This document shows positions 48,614-56,992 of a stretch of DNA of 64,000 bases, piece after piece. Source of the stretch: Paenibacillus polymyxa (GTDB lineage: Bacteria; Bacillota; Bacilli; Paenibacillales; Paenibacillaceae). The stretch spans positions 5,776,001 to 5,840,000 of the forward strand of contig NZ_CP049783.1 of assembly GCF_015710975.1 (NCBI RefSeq), written 5' to 3'. Positions within the stretch are counted from its first letter, which is position 1, and each line of letters opens with the position of its first letter. A program made the position numbers and the translations under genes. The notes beneath the pieces were generated by a model. That model saw only the letters and a list, made by a program, of their open reading frames with translations, was not told the origin of the DNA and ran no database searches.

Positions 48614-49393
48614 TTGAAAAAACACATTACGATTAGTCAGCTTGCTCAGCTCATGAATGTATCTGTACATCAGCTGCGGTATTTTGAAGAAAAGGGTATC
48701 CTTTATCCGTTATACACAGATGAAAATCAATATCGAATGTACGGACTTCATGAAATTTATCAACTTTCACATATTTTAATGCTACGTAAATTAAATATCC
48801 CTGTCGGCCAAATTGAAGAATGCATGACTTCCTACACTGCCGATGATTACAACCAGCTTTTAGAACATTCGTTACAGAAGGTACAGGATGAAATCGCTAA
48901 CTTAAAGCTGCTCGAACAGTTTATTCATAAAGTGCTAAAAGAACATCATAACCTTACCCGGCAAAACAATGAGTATCGAATCAAGCTTTTGGATACTCGA
49001 CATTTAAAGCTGTGGTTTGCATTGGAGAGTGATCAAGAACTCACGGCCAGGAATCTATTTGAGCAGCGGCCTTCACCACCACAATTATTTGAAAATGATC
49101 TACATTATCTATCTGATTCTGGACAGGTGAAACTATATTATGAAACAACATCAGGAGCAGCTGACTATATTCTGGAAGAAGGCAGCTATCTTTATAAGCA
49201 CTTCTCTGCCACTGAAGACGCTGAGATCGAACACCAAGTCCAACAACTGGAGCATTATGCGACCCAGCACCAATATGAATGCCTAAGCAAGGTCATTGTG
49301 GTGGAAAAATCCTATCTATCCATATTCGACAGCAACGAGCTGCAATATGAGATTCAAGTAAAAATTTCCGATGTGCAGGAGGACGTTACATGA
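48614..49393 (+). CDS. MerR-family transcriptional regulator
   Basis: A 259-residue MerR regulator: winged helix at the N-terminus (ITISQLAQLMNVSVHQLRYF, EEKGILYPLYTDENQYRMYG), a long dimerisation coiled coil (about 80-125), then a C-terminal ligand domain of about 130 residues. TTG 48614 is preferred because AAGGAG is 8 nt upstream. GTG 48578 overlaps the -10 box and is rejected. It autoregulates through the 19-bp-spacer promoter and is first in an operon with a GNAT gene (ATGA overlap) and a hydrolase gene. The ligand is unknown; the large C-domain suggests a multidrug or small-molecule inducer. Confidence 0.92.
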   Translation: MKKHITISQLAQLMNVSVHQLRYFEEKGILYPLYTDENQYRMYGLHEIYQLSHILMLRKLNIPVGQIEECMTSYTADDYNQLLEHSLQKVQDEIANLKLLEQFIHKVLKEHHNLTRQNNEYRIKLLDTRHLKLWFALESDQELTARNLFEQRPSPPQLFENDLHYLSDSGQVKLYYETTSGAADYILEEGSYLYKHFSATEDAEIEHQVQQLEHYATQHQYECLSKVIVVEKSYLSIFDSNELQYEIQVKISDVQEDVT

Positions 49394-50052
49394 GTCCACA
49401 ATCCTATGACATTGTTGCTTATCAAGAGCAAGACCATGAAGCCGTATGTAAGCTCTTAGTGGAATCGTTTAAGGCAAAATTTCAAGCTCTTGTTACTTTG
49501 GAGGATCAAGATATACAGCGTTTATTAATGCAGGTTTGGGTTCAACATCCTGATTCTATATCTGGGAAGCAACTTGTGGTTAAAGAGAACGAAGATGTTA
49601 TTGGTGTCCTTTCGCTCAAATGGAAGACTCCCTCCTCTTCACTTCCTAAAACAAATCTCACTTCTTTGGCTTCGCTTATAAAACAGTTTGGCTGCTTCAA
49701 TGTATTTAAATTTTTGACAGGCATGTATGCGCTGGACTATAAACCTGCCATAGATGAGTGTTACATTGATCATTTGGCGATTCGCTCAAGTCATCGCAAT
49801 CAAGGGATCGGGCGACGTTTTCTAGCTTTCGCACAGCAGTTTACGGTTGAATCCGGTTTCCATGCGTTGACACTTCATGTAGCACATCAGAACCGGCAAG
49901 CTATCCGCTTGTACCACAATCTAGCATTTGAAATTGAGCAGTCTCAATATAATTATTGGCGACATTTTTGGTTCAAGGAGCCTGTATGGCATCTGAGCTG
50001 GAAAGAACGAAACTGCATTCGAGGAGAGAACAGCATTGAAAAAAACATATAA
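49390..50052 (+). CDS. GNAT acetyltransferase in MerR operon
   Basis: A 220-residue acetyltransferase. The acetyl-CoA loop is IRSSHRNQGIGRRFLAFAQ and motif B is NRQAIRLYHNLAFEIEQSQY. The first 100 residues form the substrate side with a helix-rich insertion (LASLIKQFGCFNVFKFLTGM). The substrate is unknown; together with a MerR sensor it could inactivate an antibiotic or other toxic amine (inferred). It overlaps the regulator gene at ATGA (49390-49393) and the hydrolase gene by 17 nt. AGGAGG precedes the start. Confidence 0.88.
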   Translation: MSPQSYDIVAYQEQDHEAVCKLLVESFKAKFQALVTLEDQDIQRLLMQVWVQHPDSISGKQLVVKENEDVIGVLSLKWKTPSSSLPKTNLTSLASLIKQFGCFNVFKFLTGMYALDYKPAIDECYIDHLAIRSSHRNQGIGRRFLAFAQQFTVESGFHALTLHVAHQNRQAIRLYHNLAFEIEQSQYNYWRHFWFKEPVWHLSWKERNCIRGENSIEKNI

Positions 50053-51040
50053 GCTAACCCTTGGTATTGCGGCAGGTCTGGCTGTTGCCTTGATATTGAT
50101 TGTTTTATATCAAAATTCCTACAAGATGACGGAAGAAAAAATACAAATTGCGACTCCCAAAGGAGTATTAACAGGTACACTAGCTTTGCCTGAGAACTAC
50201 TCGGGAAAGATTGGACTGGTTGTTTTTGTCCATGGAGATGGTCCAATCAATGACACGTATGATGATGGATACAAACCACTGTGGGAAAGGTTTGCTTCTA
50301 AGGGGTATGCTTCCTTATCCCTGAATAAGCCCGGTATTAACCGCGCTCCAGGCGATTGGCTGGAGCAAAGTATGGAGGACCGGGCACAGGAGATTCGATA
50401 TGCAGTTGACTGGGCCAAAACCTTACCGATGATTGATAAGCACAAAATCGGCCTTTGGGGAGCCAGTCAAGCAGGCTGGGTCATTCCGAAGATCGTTAAA
50501 GAGAAGCATGATATTGGATTCAGCATCCTTGTATCGCCGGCTGTGAATTGGATTACACAAGGGCAATTTAACACAAAAAAAGAGTTGGAACAAGCAGGAG
50601 CTAGCCCGCAGCAAATTAAAAAGAGACTGGACTACGACCATAAGGTTCTACAATTACTGAAAAATCATGCATCCTATGAAGAATACCTAAGCATAGCCAG
50701 TCCTAACGATATCATTTCCAAAGAAAGATGGAGCTTTATAGGCAAAAATTTTCGTTCTGATTCTACGGAAGAATTAAGCTACTTTAAATCTCCTGTACTC
50801 TTGGTTCTGGCTGGGAAAGATATGAACGTAGATGTAAAAGACACCGAGCGAGTATATCGCCAAAAGATATCTCCAGAGCTGCTGTCTGTCATTCATTTGC
50901 CAGAAGTTGACCATTCCATGATGAATGAACAAATTGCGCATTCCAAGTCCCTAACCTTCTTAACCGCCGTATTTGCCCCCAGACAATTGGTAAATGATGA
51001 TTATCTACAAATTCTCGCCGATTATGTTAGTCAGCGTTAA
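50036..51040 (+). CDS. Membrane-anchored or exported alpha/beta hydrolase
   Basis: A 334-residue alpha/beta-hydrolase. An N-terminal hydrophobic helix (LTLGIAAGLAVALILIVLYQ) acts as a signal anchor or signal peptide. The catalytic triad is visible: nucleophile Ser in GLWGASQAGWVIP, Asp in LVLAGKDMNVDVKD and His in LPEVDHSMMNEQ, with the oxyanion turn FVHGDGPIN. It resembles secreted esterases or acyl hydrolases. The start is TTG 50036 with GAGGAG about 9 nt upstream, overlapping the GNAT gene. Last gene of the MerR operon. Its 3' end overlaps the convergent gene by 4 nt. Confidence 0.88.
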   Translation: MKKTYKLTLGIAAGLAVALILIVLYQNSYKMTEEKIQIATPKGVLTGTLALPENYSGKIGLVVFVHGDGPINDTYDDGYKPLWERFASKGYASLSLNKPGINRAPGDWLEQSMEDRAQEIRYAVDWAKTLPMIDKHKIGLWGASQAGWVIPKIVKEKHDIGFSILVSPAVNWITQGQFNTKKELEQAGASPQQIKKRLDYDHKVLQLLKNHASYEEYLSIASPNDIISKERWSFIGKNFRSDSTEELSYFKSPVLLVLAGKDMNVDVKDTERVYRQKISPELLSVIHLPEVDHSMMNEQIAHSKSLTFLTAVFAPRQLVNDDYLQILADYVSQR

Positions 51041-51963
51041 GCAGTGATGTTCTTTTTTTGCCATATTTCTTTAGAATATGCTAATGAAAAACCCATTGAA
51101 AGATAAAAAGGCTGGTCAGAACCCACAAAGATTCTTTCTGCATCTTTGTCCTTGACTCTTTTTATGGCTTCATAAATAACGGCTTTTCCAAGCCCCATTT
51201 TTCTATACTTAGGTATCGTTCCTACAGGCTCCAGTATTCCTATTTTATTAAGCTCGTCGTACCAGAGAGTAGTGAAAGAAGCAACCTCATTGTTGGAGTC
51301 CAGGATGACTACATCGAATTCTGGTATATAATCAGGGGCATTTCTCAATGATATATAACATCGCTCAGCGACATCATTATCTGGATAATCGCCCTTGTAG
51401 TACCCGAATGCTTTTCCATGAGCAAATCCTTTTTCGAAATCCCCAACTTCATTCGCATCCGAAATTCTAAACCCGCTGGGTAAGTCCAGCTTTACATCAT
51501 GCGGTACATCCATACAGGACGTCGTTTCTTTCCCATCCTGCAAGGTGTACCCTCTTTTTTTCAAAAGCTCCTTAAGTTGCTCTCCATCCTCGTTTACGAT
51601 TATATCTAAAGTTGACTCTCTCTCTCCATGTAAAGCTAATTTCTTTTCAGCATAATCTATTAATTCATTTAGAAATTCATTTGAAAAATCACGATCTGCA
51701 AGCTGAAAATAAGCTTCACCTATGTTATCTTCTCCTTCCGGGTGAACAACAGCAACAATTTCTTGATGTTCATCCTCCCAAATCCCAACCGTCTCAGGCC
51801 ACTTTTCAAATGTATTGTGCATGATTTGTCCCCAATATCTACAGAAATTCCAGCGATCTATGAACCAATTTTTGAGGTCAGGGTTGCTTTTCAGCGACTG
51901 TTTCAAAAAATCTCTAATCTTTAAAAAGTCATATGCTTCGAATTTTTTCTGAGTATACTTCAT
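51037..51963 (-). CDS. Double-GNAT-domain acetyltransferase
   Basis: A 308-residue protein with two GNAT-like halves. The N-terminal half (about 1-140) lacks a clear acetyl-CoA loop. The C-terminal half (about 155-300) carries it as IPKYRKMGLGKAVIYEAIKR, followed by DQPFYLSMGFSLAYS. Such tandem GNATs are common in Paenibacillus and Bacillus, with unknown substrates. GGAGG precedes the ATG. It is convergent with the hydrolase gene, the stop codons overlapping, and there is no terminator between them. Confidence 0.85.
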   Translation of the reverse strand: MKYTQKKFEAYDFLKIRDFLKQSLKSNPDLKNWFIDRWNFCRYWGQIMHNTFEKWPETVGIWEDEHQEIVAVVHPEGEDNIGEAYFQLADRDFSNEFLNELIDYAEKKLALHGERESTLDIIVNEDGEQLKELLKKRGYTLQDGKETTSCMDVPHDVKLDLPSGFRISDANEVGDFEKGFAHGKAFGYYKGDYPDNDVAERCYISLRNAPDYIPEFDVVILDSNNEVASFTTLWYDELNKIGILEPVGTIPKYRKMGLGKAVIYEAIKRVKDKDAERIFVGSDQPFYLSMGFSLAYSKEIWQKKNITA

Positions 51964-52075
51964 TATTTACCTCCTGCTCTTCTGTAATGATCCTATTGTA
52001 ATGATTCTGCAAGGTCTGATATATGCCAAGTTCTTTTATCAAATGTTTGTAACGTTATACTTATAAAAGAGGATA

Positions 52076-52110
52076 ACAAAAAACCCACAGATCTTCTCTG
52101 TGGGCACCTA
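52076..52110 (-). terminator. Terminator of the CD3324-type gene
   Basis: On the minus strand CCCACAGA-GAAGA-TCTGTGGG is followed by TTTTTTG. Confidence 0.85.
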
Positions 52111-52114
52111 TTTT

Positions 52115-52381
52115 TTATTTTTTTGAATATACGATTTTTTTAATGCGATCTGTAGACAGTCCGTATTGTTCTGAGAGCTCGTCAATGGACACTCCCGCAT
52201 TAAATCTTGCACGTACCTCTTCGTTCCGATTGAGATAATATTGGGCTGCTCCAGAGCTTTCCCCCCATCTCCTGCGCTCACTCGGACGATTGGGGATATA
52301 AATCAGTTCTCCTTGTATATACCGCTGAACTTCCTTAAGTAAATCATCAGGAAGCAAATCAGTTGCCTTCAAATAATTCAT
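52115..52381 (-). CDS. CD3324-family helix-turn-helix protein
   Basis: An 88-residue protein with the CD3324 pattern: N-terminal LPDDLLKEVQRYIQGELIYI with the P-x-R motif (PNRPSERRRWGESSG), RNEEVRARFNAG and a C-terminal helix-turn-helix (SIDELSEQYGLSTDRIKKIV). It resembles Mor-type activators and probably binds DNA. Targets are unknown. AAGGAG lies 11 nt before the ATG. It stands alone. Confidence 0.85.
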   Translation of the reverse strand: MNYLKATDLLPDDLLKEVQRYIQGELIYIPNRPSERRRWGESSGAAQYYLNRNEEVRARFNAGVSIDELSEQYGLSTDRIKKIVYSKK

Positions 52382-52496
52382 TTCGGGCTAGCTCCTTAAA
52401 ATAAAATAAATTGGTATTTTAAGGGCAAAGTCTGCGTCTGCAAACAACTAATCCTTCAGGCGAAATGTATTCGCTCCATACTAAGCTTCGCCTTAT

Positions 52497-52553
52497 TTAT
52501 TCCGCAGGCTTTGCATGGAGCAGATTGAGTACGAAACCAATGATAGGATACAT
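52497..52553 (-). CDS. Possible 18-residue peptide with strong ribosome site
   Basis: A minus-strand ATG (52553) directly follows GAGAGGAGGGG and opens an 18-codon frame (MYPIIGFVLNLLHAKPAE) with a hydrophobic core. An inverted repeat GGCGAA/TTCGCC lies just downstream (52459-52493). The rest of the 52382-52767 gap shows no other gene. It could be a small membrane peptide or leader, or chance. No family recognised. Confidence 0.3.
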   Translation of the reverse strand: MYPIIGFVLNLLHAKPAE

Positions 52554-52767
52554 CGTTCCCCTCCTCTCAAATCTCATCTTGCTTTTCACTAAGTCCAGTT
52601 CAATGCTTAGGAACTCAACTCATGTTATTGTAAAATATGAACTAAGTTGAAACAACGATCAAAGTTACACTCACTAACAATGGGTTGCTATTCAGAGTCA
52701 AACTCGATAAGCGCTCATTCAACCCTTTCTATCCTCGGTTAGACCGGGAATAGATATATAAACAGCA

Positions 52768-52797
52768 AAAAAAACGGCATTTCTGCCGTTTTTTTAA
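52768..52797. terminator. Terminator downstream of tRNA pair
   Basis: AAAAAAAACGGC-ATTTCT-GCCGTTTTTTT, symmetric, just beyond the 3' end of tRNA-Lys. Confidence 0.9.
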
Positions 52798-52801
52798 AGG
52801 A

Positions 52802-52874
<73 letters not shown>

Positions 52875-52888
52875 ATATAAAATTATGG

Positions 52889-52961
52889 TGGAGCCTAGGG
52901 GGATCGAACCCCTGACCTCATCGCTGCCAGCGATGCGCTCTCCCAGCTGAGCTAAGGCCCC
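52889..52961 (-). tRNA. tRNA-Ala (anticodon GGC)
   Basis: A 73-nt cloverleaf on the minus strand: acceptor GGGGCCT/AGGCTCC with one G-U pair, D-arm TAGCTCAGCTGGGAGAGCG, anticodon loop CTGGCAG (anticodon GGC), T-arm GGTTCGATCCC. It lies 14 bp upstream of tRNA-Lys, probably in one transcript. Confidence 0.95.
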
Positions 52962-53075
52962 GTCTCATGTAAGTTAATTAACGTTTCAAGCGACTTCTAT
53001 ATCATATAAAATATTCGACCCTGTGTCAATACTTTTATAAAAAAAATATTAACATCTTCCCGCCACGGCCCTAAA

Positions 53076-53114
53076 AAGATACAGTCAGCGATCAGTCGCT
53101 GTCTGTATCTTTGG
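53076..53114 (-). terminator. Terminator overlapping the nrdR stop
   Basis: On the minus strand AAAGATACAG-a-CAGCGA and TCGCTG-a-CTGTATCTTT pair around a 4-nt loop, followed by TT. The stem includes the last codons of nrdR. Confidence 0.75.
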
Positions 53115-53559
53115 ATAACAGTGTTTTCAGTTCCTTCATAAACATATTGATGTCTTTGAACTGCCGATAGACGGACGCAAAGCGTACGTAGGCCACTTCA
53201 TCCACAGGATAGAGCTGTTCCATGACCAGCTCACCAATCTGCTGGCTATCCACCTCTGTGGCTGCCGTGTTGCGAATGGCGTTCTCCACCTGAGATACAA
53301 TCAGATCGAGCTGCTCGACTGATACTGGACGCTTCTCACAGGCTCGAATGAGACCGCGCAGCATTTTATCACGGCTAAACTCTTCACGGCTGCCATCTTT
53401 TTTGATGACCATCAGTGGGGTCTCTTCCACCATTTCAAAGGTGGTAAAACGCCTGGCACACTGTTCGCATTCGCGGCGGCGTCGGATGGACTTATTATCA
53501 TTCGCTGGTCGCGAATCCAACACTTTCGTGCCGTTGTAAGCGCAATACGGGCACTTCAT
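53092..53559 (-). CDS. nrdR: Transcriptional repressor NrdR
   Basis: A 155-residue repressor of ribonucleotide reductase genes. The N-terminal zinc ribbon is [10 protein letters not shown] and [17 protein letters not shown], and the ATP-cone domain covers about 48-138 ([20 protein letters not shown]). It senses ATP/dATP and binds NrdR boxes. ATG 53559 is chosen because the zinc ribbon starts there and GGAAGTGATGAG precedes it. The coaE-nrdR neighbourhood recalls that in other Bacilli. Confidence 0.96.
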   Translation of the reverse strand: MKCPYCAYNGTKVLDSRPANDNKSIRRRRECEQCARRFTTFEMVEETPLMVIKKDGSREEFSRDKMLRGLIRACEKRPVSVEQLDLIVSQVENAIRNTAATEVDSQQIGELVMEQLYPVDEVAYVRFASVYRQFKDINMFMKELKTLLSKDTDSD

Positions 53560-53664
53560 AATCTCATCACTTCCCTTTTCCAATAAATTCCCGAAGCTTT
53601 TTAGTAATAATTTTGTCGAAACGGATCATAATATGTTTACCACGTCGCGAGGAGGTGAACAACA

Positions 53665-53889
53665 ATGGCACAAGGAAACAATGGCAACTCCAACAACCTG
53701 GTAGTCAGCAGATCCTCCGGTGCTCTGGAGCAAATGAAATATGAAATCGCTCAAGAGCTGGGTATCAGCATTCCTCAAGATGGATACCAAGGTAACATGA
53801 CTTCCTATGAGAACGGTTCGATCGGGGGCTACATCACAAAACGCCTCGTAACGATCGCCGAACAACAATTGGCAGGACAATACCAATAA
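53665..53889 (+). CDS. Alpha/beta-type small acid-soluble spore protein
   Basis: A 74-residue SASP that coats and protects spore DNA and is degraded by GPR at germination. Both conserved blocks are present: ALEQMKYEIAQELGISIPQD and NGSIGGYITKRLVTIAEQQL. The N-terminus is Gln/Asn-rich. A very strong GAGGAGGTG precedes the ATG. Expression in the forespore (sigma G) is expected from family knowledge. A terminator follows. Confidence 0.96.
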   Translation: MAQGNNGNSNNLVVSRSSGALEQMKYEIAQELGISIPQDGYQGNMTSYENGSIGGYITKRLVTIAEQQLAGQYQ

Positions 53890-53930
53890 TCTCGGTAATA
53901 ATGAAGAAGTAATACGAAAAAGTGTAGGGA

Positions 53931-53966
53931 TAGGCTGCTAAAAACAGCCTGTCCTGCGCTTTTTTT
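53931..53966 (+). terminator. Terminator after SASP gene
   Basis: AGGCTG-CTAAAAA-CAGCCT, then a GC-containing gap and TTTTTTT. Confidence 0.65.
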
Positions 53967-54008
53967 CATTTTAAAGCGAAAAGGCTCATGTTGTCATTAA
54001 CCTGTCAC

Positions 54009-54572
54009 TTAAAACACATCATAAATTTTTGTATATTGCCTGTAGTAGTAGATGACTCGCTGTACATAATGCCGTGTCTCACCAAAAGGGATTTGCTTAA
54101 TGGACTCTTCTTTGCCATCCCACACCCCCTGATCCAGCCATTCCTGAACTTTACCTGGACCAGCATTGTAAGCAGCTACGATGACCACAGGATTATCCTG
54201 AAACTTCATAGACAGGTTATGCAGATACCAGGTCCCCAGCTCAATATTGGTGCCGGGCTCGTGCTTGACACTATCCAGCGGGACCTTCTGAATCTGGGCA
54301 CTCTCCATAATCCAATTGGCTGTGTTCGGCATAATCTGCATAAGCCCCAGCGCCCCCTTGTGTGACTGCTTGCTGGTTTTAAAATTTGTTTCCACACGGA
54401 TAATAGACGCCACCAAAAATGGGTCCACTTCATAGGTCTGTGAATACTGCCGAATCTCATCCTTATATTGAATCGGGTAAAACCAGGACATCCAATTCGA
54501 GTTGAGGAACAGAATCAGGACAAATCCGACAAACAAAATGAGCAGGACTCTTTTCTTACGTAAAATGTTCAT
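54009..54572 (-). CDS. Membrane-anchored lytic transglycosylase (SLT domain)
   Basis: A 187-residue protein: an N-terminal membrane anchor (VLLILFVGFVLILFLNSNWM), then a soluble lytic transglycosylase domain that cleaves peptidoglycan strands to 1,6-anhydro ends. The catalytic Glu is in IIRVETNFKTSK, followed by GALGLMQIMPNTANWI and VAAYNAGPGKVQEWL. ATG 54572 overlaps the coaE stop (ATGA, 54569-54572), so the two are translationally coupled. The upstream in-frame codons belong to coaE sequence and are rejected as a start. Confidence 0.93.
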   Translation of the reverse strand: MNILRKKRVLLILFVGFVLILFLNSNWMSWFYPIQYKDEIRQYSQTYEVDPFLVASIIRVETNFKTSKQSHKGALGLMQIMPNTANWIMESAQIQKVPLDSVKHEPGTNIELGTWYLHNLSMKFQDNPVVIVAAYNAGPGKVQEWLDQGVWDGKEESIKQIPFGETRHYVQRVIYYYRQYTKIYDVF

Positions 54573-55165
54573 GCAAGTCCCTTTCGCTGCCAAAACTGAT
54601 CAATTTGCATCTGCGTCTCAGACTGTGTTCCGCTATTATCAATAACAATATCAGCTAAATTTTTTTTCTGCTCGATATCCATTTGTGCGGACAAACGAAG
54701 CTCGGCTTGCTCTTCTGTCAGACCGTCTCTGAGCATCAGACGTCGGAGCTGAACATCACGTGGTACATATACAACCATAATTTCCTCGTACAGGCTCTCC
54801 AGCCCAGACTCATACATTAACGGGATATCTGCCAAAACAAGCTTGTCCGGCTGCTCCCGTTCATAAGCTTCCATGCGCAGACGCATTTCCTCACGAATAG
54901 CAGGATGCGTAATATCGTTAAGTGCCTGTCGCTGTACAGGATCTCTGAATACAATCTCTCCCAGTCTTTTGCGGTGCAGGGTTCCGTCACTGTTCACTAT
55001 AGCTTGTCCAAAATGCTGTATGACCGCCGCCAGCACCGGATGCCCCGGAAGCATAACTTCCCGGGCAATGGCATCTGCGTCGATCAGCAGCGCACCCTTG
55101 GCGACCAAAAGAGCCGACACGGTGCTTTTTCCGGTAGCGATCCCTCCGGTTAATCCGATATTCAT
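54569..55165 (-). CDS. coaE: Dephospho-CoA kinase
   Basis: A 198-residue P-loop kinase performing the last step of coenzyme A synthesis. Walker A is IGLTGGIATGKSTVSAL at the N-terminus, then DADAIAREVMLPGHP, DITHPAIREEMRLRM and a lid region. ATG 55165 is preferred over GTG 55174, since GAGGTG lies just upstream. It starts 10 nt after the ytaF stop and overlaps the transglycosylase gene, forming an operon. Confidence 0.96.
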   Translation of the reverse strand: MNIGLTGGIATGKSTVSALLVAKGALLIDADAIAREVMLPGHPVLAAVIQHFGQAIVNSDGTLHRKRLGEIVFRDPVQRQALNDITHPAIREEMRLRMEAYEREQPDKLVLADIPLMYESGLESLYEEIMVVYVPRDVQLRRLMLRDGLTEEQAELRLSAQMDIEQKKNLADIVIDNSGTQSETQMQIDQFWQRKGLA

Positions 55166-55175
55166 GCTCTTCACC

Positions 55176-55979
55176 TCATAACAGCTTCAATATACCCATC
55201 ATAATCAGTAATAATGCCGGCAATACGCCGAGCGCCTTCATAAATCGAAATGCTGACAGGAAGAACCCTGCCTTCATACCAGCAATCAAAAATACACCAC
55301 TGAATAACGTAATAGCCAGCGCAGTAGACAGGGGCTGAAAACCAAGCATGGCTGCACCTAAGCCCGCTCCGAACGCATCGACCGATAATGCAATACCTAA
55401 CCAAACCGCTTCGGTAGCAGATATACTGCCGGAACGGTCCATATCCGCAGCAGACGGGCTTCGAAGAATCCGAATAACAAGCCCCCATTTGCGGAACTCC
55501 AGCGAAAATAACGTTCGCTCCTCCTGCTGTAGCTCCAAAGAAGTCTCTGTCGATAGATCTCTTCCTGAGCTGGTTAGAGACTCTGTATTGGCATTCTCAG
55601 CACTTTTTTTCTCCGCAAGAGCTGATATATGCCCTGAATCTGAATCAACCTGTTCCGTAAGGTGCAGATCCCGAGGGACTTCCGCTGTTTCTTCCGTCAA
55701 ATCTTCCTTGCGTTGCAGAGCCTGAATCAAAGAGTAACAGCCGATACAGATCAGAATGACAGCACCGAAAACCGTCGTATATACAGGAGACAGGACACGG
55801 GATAGTAATGCGCCGAGCTGCATGGATATGCCGATCACCAAACCTGAACATACGGAGATGATAGCAATCGACAACAATGGAATTTTCATTTTGCGCAGAC
55901 CATATGTAACACCGACTCCGAAACTGTCCAAACTTAGCGCAAATGCCAGTAACAGCAGGGCTCCCCAATGATTAGCCAC
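55176..55979 (-). CDS. ytaF: Sporulation membrane protein YtaF (MntP-like)
   Basis: A 267-residue membrane protein with two three-helix halves of the MntP/YtaF type (LLLLAFALSLDSFGVGVTYG; WLGIALSVDAFGAGLGAAML). Each has the buried acidic LD/VD-x-F motif typical of this transporter-like fold. A polar linker (about 90-165) ends in DMDRSGSISATE, which fits an EF-hand loop. YtaF proteins are linked to sporulation; transported ion and function are unproven. The start is GTG 55979 with GGGAGG upstream. It lies between mutM and coaE, as in Bacillus. Confidence 0.93.
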   Translation of the reverse strand: MANHWGALLLLAFALSLDSFGVGVTYGLRKMKIPLLSIAIISVCSGLVIGISMQLGALLSRVLSPVYTTVFGAVILICIGCYSLIQALQRKEDLTEETAEVPRDLHLTEQVDSDSGHISALAEKKSAENANTESLTSSGRDLSTETSLELQQEERTLFSLEFRKWGLVIRILRSPSAADMDRSGSISATEAVWLGIALSVDAFGAGLGAAMLGFQPLSTALAITLFSGVFLIAGMKAGFFLSAFRFMKALGVLPALLLIMMGILKLL

Positions 55980-56090
55980 TCCAATTCCCTCCCATTGCGA
56001 AGGCTGGGCCTTACAGCAACCGACTCCCTTCGCAGTATTGGTACTTGGAACAATATATGAGAGGGATGGGCTTGGGGTGACTGTGCCTGT

Positions 56091-56921
56091 TTAGCGCAAA
56101 GGCTGGCAGACCGGGCAATGATGTGTGCCACGTCCAGCTACGACGGATTTTTCGATCAATGTACCACAGTTAATACAAGGCTTCGCGTTGCGTCCATAGA
56201 TTTGCAACTGATGCTGGAAATCGCCCGTTTTGCCCTGTCCGTTAACGAAAGATTTGATGGACGAGCCACCAACCTGAATCGACGCGCCCAGCGTGGAGAC
56301 AATAGCTTCATGCAGTACTCGAAATTGGCTATCCGTTAGGCTTTTGGCTGGCTGTGCCGGATGAATCCCTGCCTTAAATAACGATTCATCTACATAAATA
56401 TTCCCGATGCCTACCACATATGACTGGTTTAACAGCGCTGCCTTGATCGAAGTCGAACGAGTTCCAACAGCGGCACGCAGCATTTCAGGTGTAAAAGCCT
56501 CGTCCATCGGTTCCAGACCGAGTTTATTCAGCGGCTTTTCCAGCAAATCCTGTCCTGCCGGAAATAAGTGCATTGTACCAAATTGGCGCACATCCTGATA
56601 ACGCAGCTCTGTACCATCTTTAAAATGAAAGATGACATGGGTATGCTTTTCCACAGGATCATCTTGTGAATACAATCCATAGCGTCCTTCCATTCGAAGA
56701 TGGGAGACAAGCACTAGCCCGTCCAGCAAAATCCGCAGAAACTTACCGCGTCTTTCCACCCCAATAATCCGGTGGTCAGCCAATTCCATCGCAAATGCGT
56801 GAATATCATCGGGACGTTGGATAATACGCGGCAAATTTACGGTTACATGATCTATATGTTTATCGACTATAAGCTCGTTTAGTGTTCGTTTAATGGTTTC
56901 TACTTCCGGTAATTCCGGCAT
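56091..56921 (-). CDS. mutM: Formamidopyrimidine-DNA glycosylase
   Basis: A 276-residue bifunctional DNA glycosylase/AP lyase that removes 8-oxoguanine and FaPy. The catalytic Pro-Glu is at the N-terminus (MPELPEVETIKRTL). The helix-two-turn-helix region contains VVGIGNIYVDESLF. The C-terminal zinc finger is CINCGTLIEKSVVAGRGTHH with CPVC. GAGGTGAAG precedes the ATG. It follows polA by about 70 bp in the conserved polA-mutM-ytaF-coaE order. Confidence 0.97.
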   Translation of the reverse strand: MPELPEVETIKRTLNELIVDKHIDHVTVNLPRIIQRPDDIHAFAMELADHRIIGVERRGKFLRILLDGLVLVSHLRMEGRYGLYSQDDPVEKHTHVIFHFKDGTELRYQDVRQFGTMHLFPAGQDLLEKPLNKLGLEPMDEAFTPEMLRAAVGTRSTSIKAALLNQSYVVGIGNIYVDESLFKAGIHPAQPAKSLTDSQFRVLHEAIVSTLGASIQVGGSSIKSFVNGQGKTGDFQHQLQIYGRNAKPCINCGTLIEKSVVAGRGTHHCPVCQPLR

Positions 56922-56992
56922 GATGTCTTCACCTCACCCTATATTATAACGGAAGCAACGTCAAATTGGGACTATCTACTCATTGAAATATC

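Noticed and set aside
52465..52650. 61-codon plus-strand frame in the gap before the tRNA pair
   Set aside because: No ribosome site, no protein-like pattern, and it opposes the better-supported micro-frame on the minus strand.
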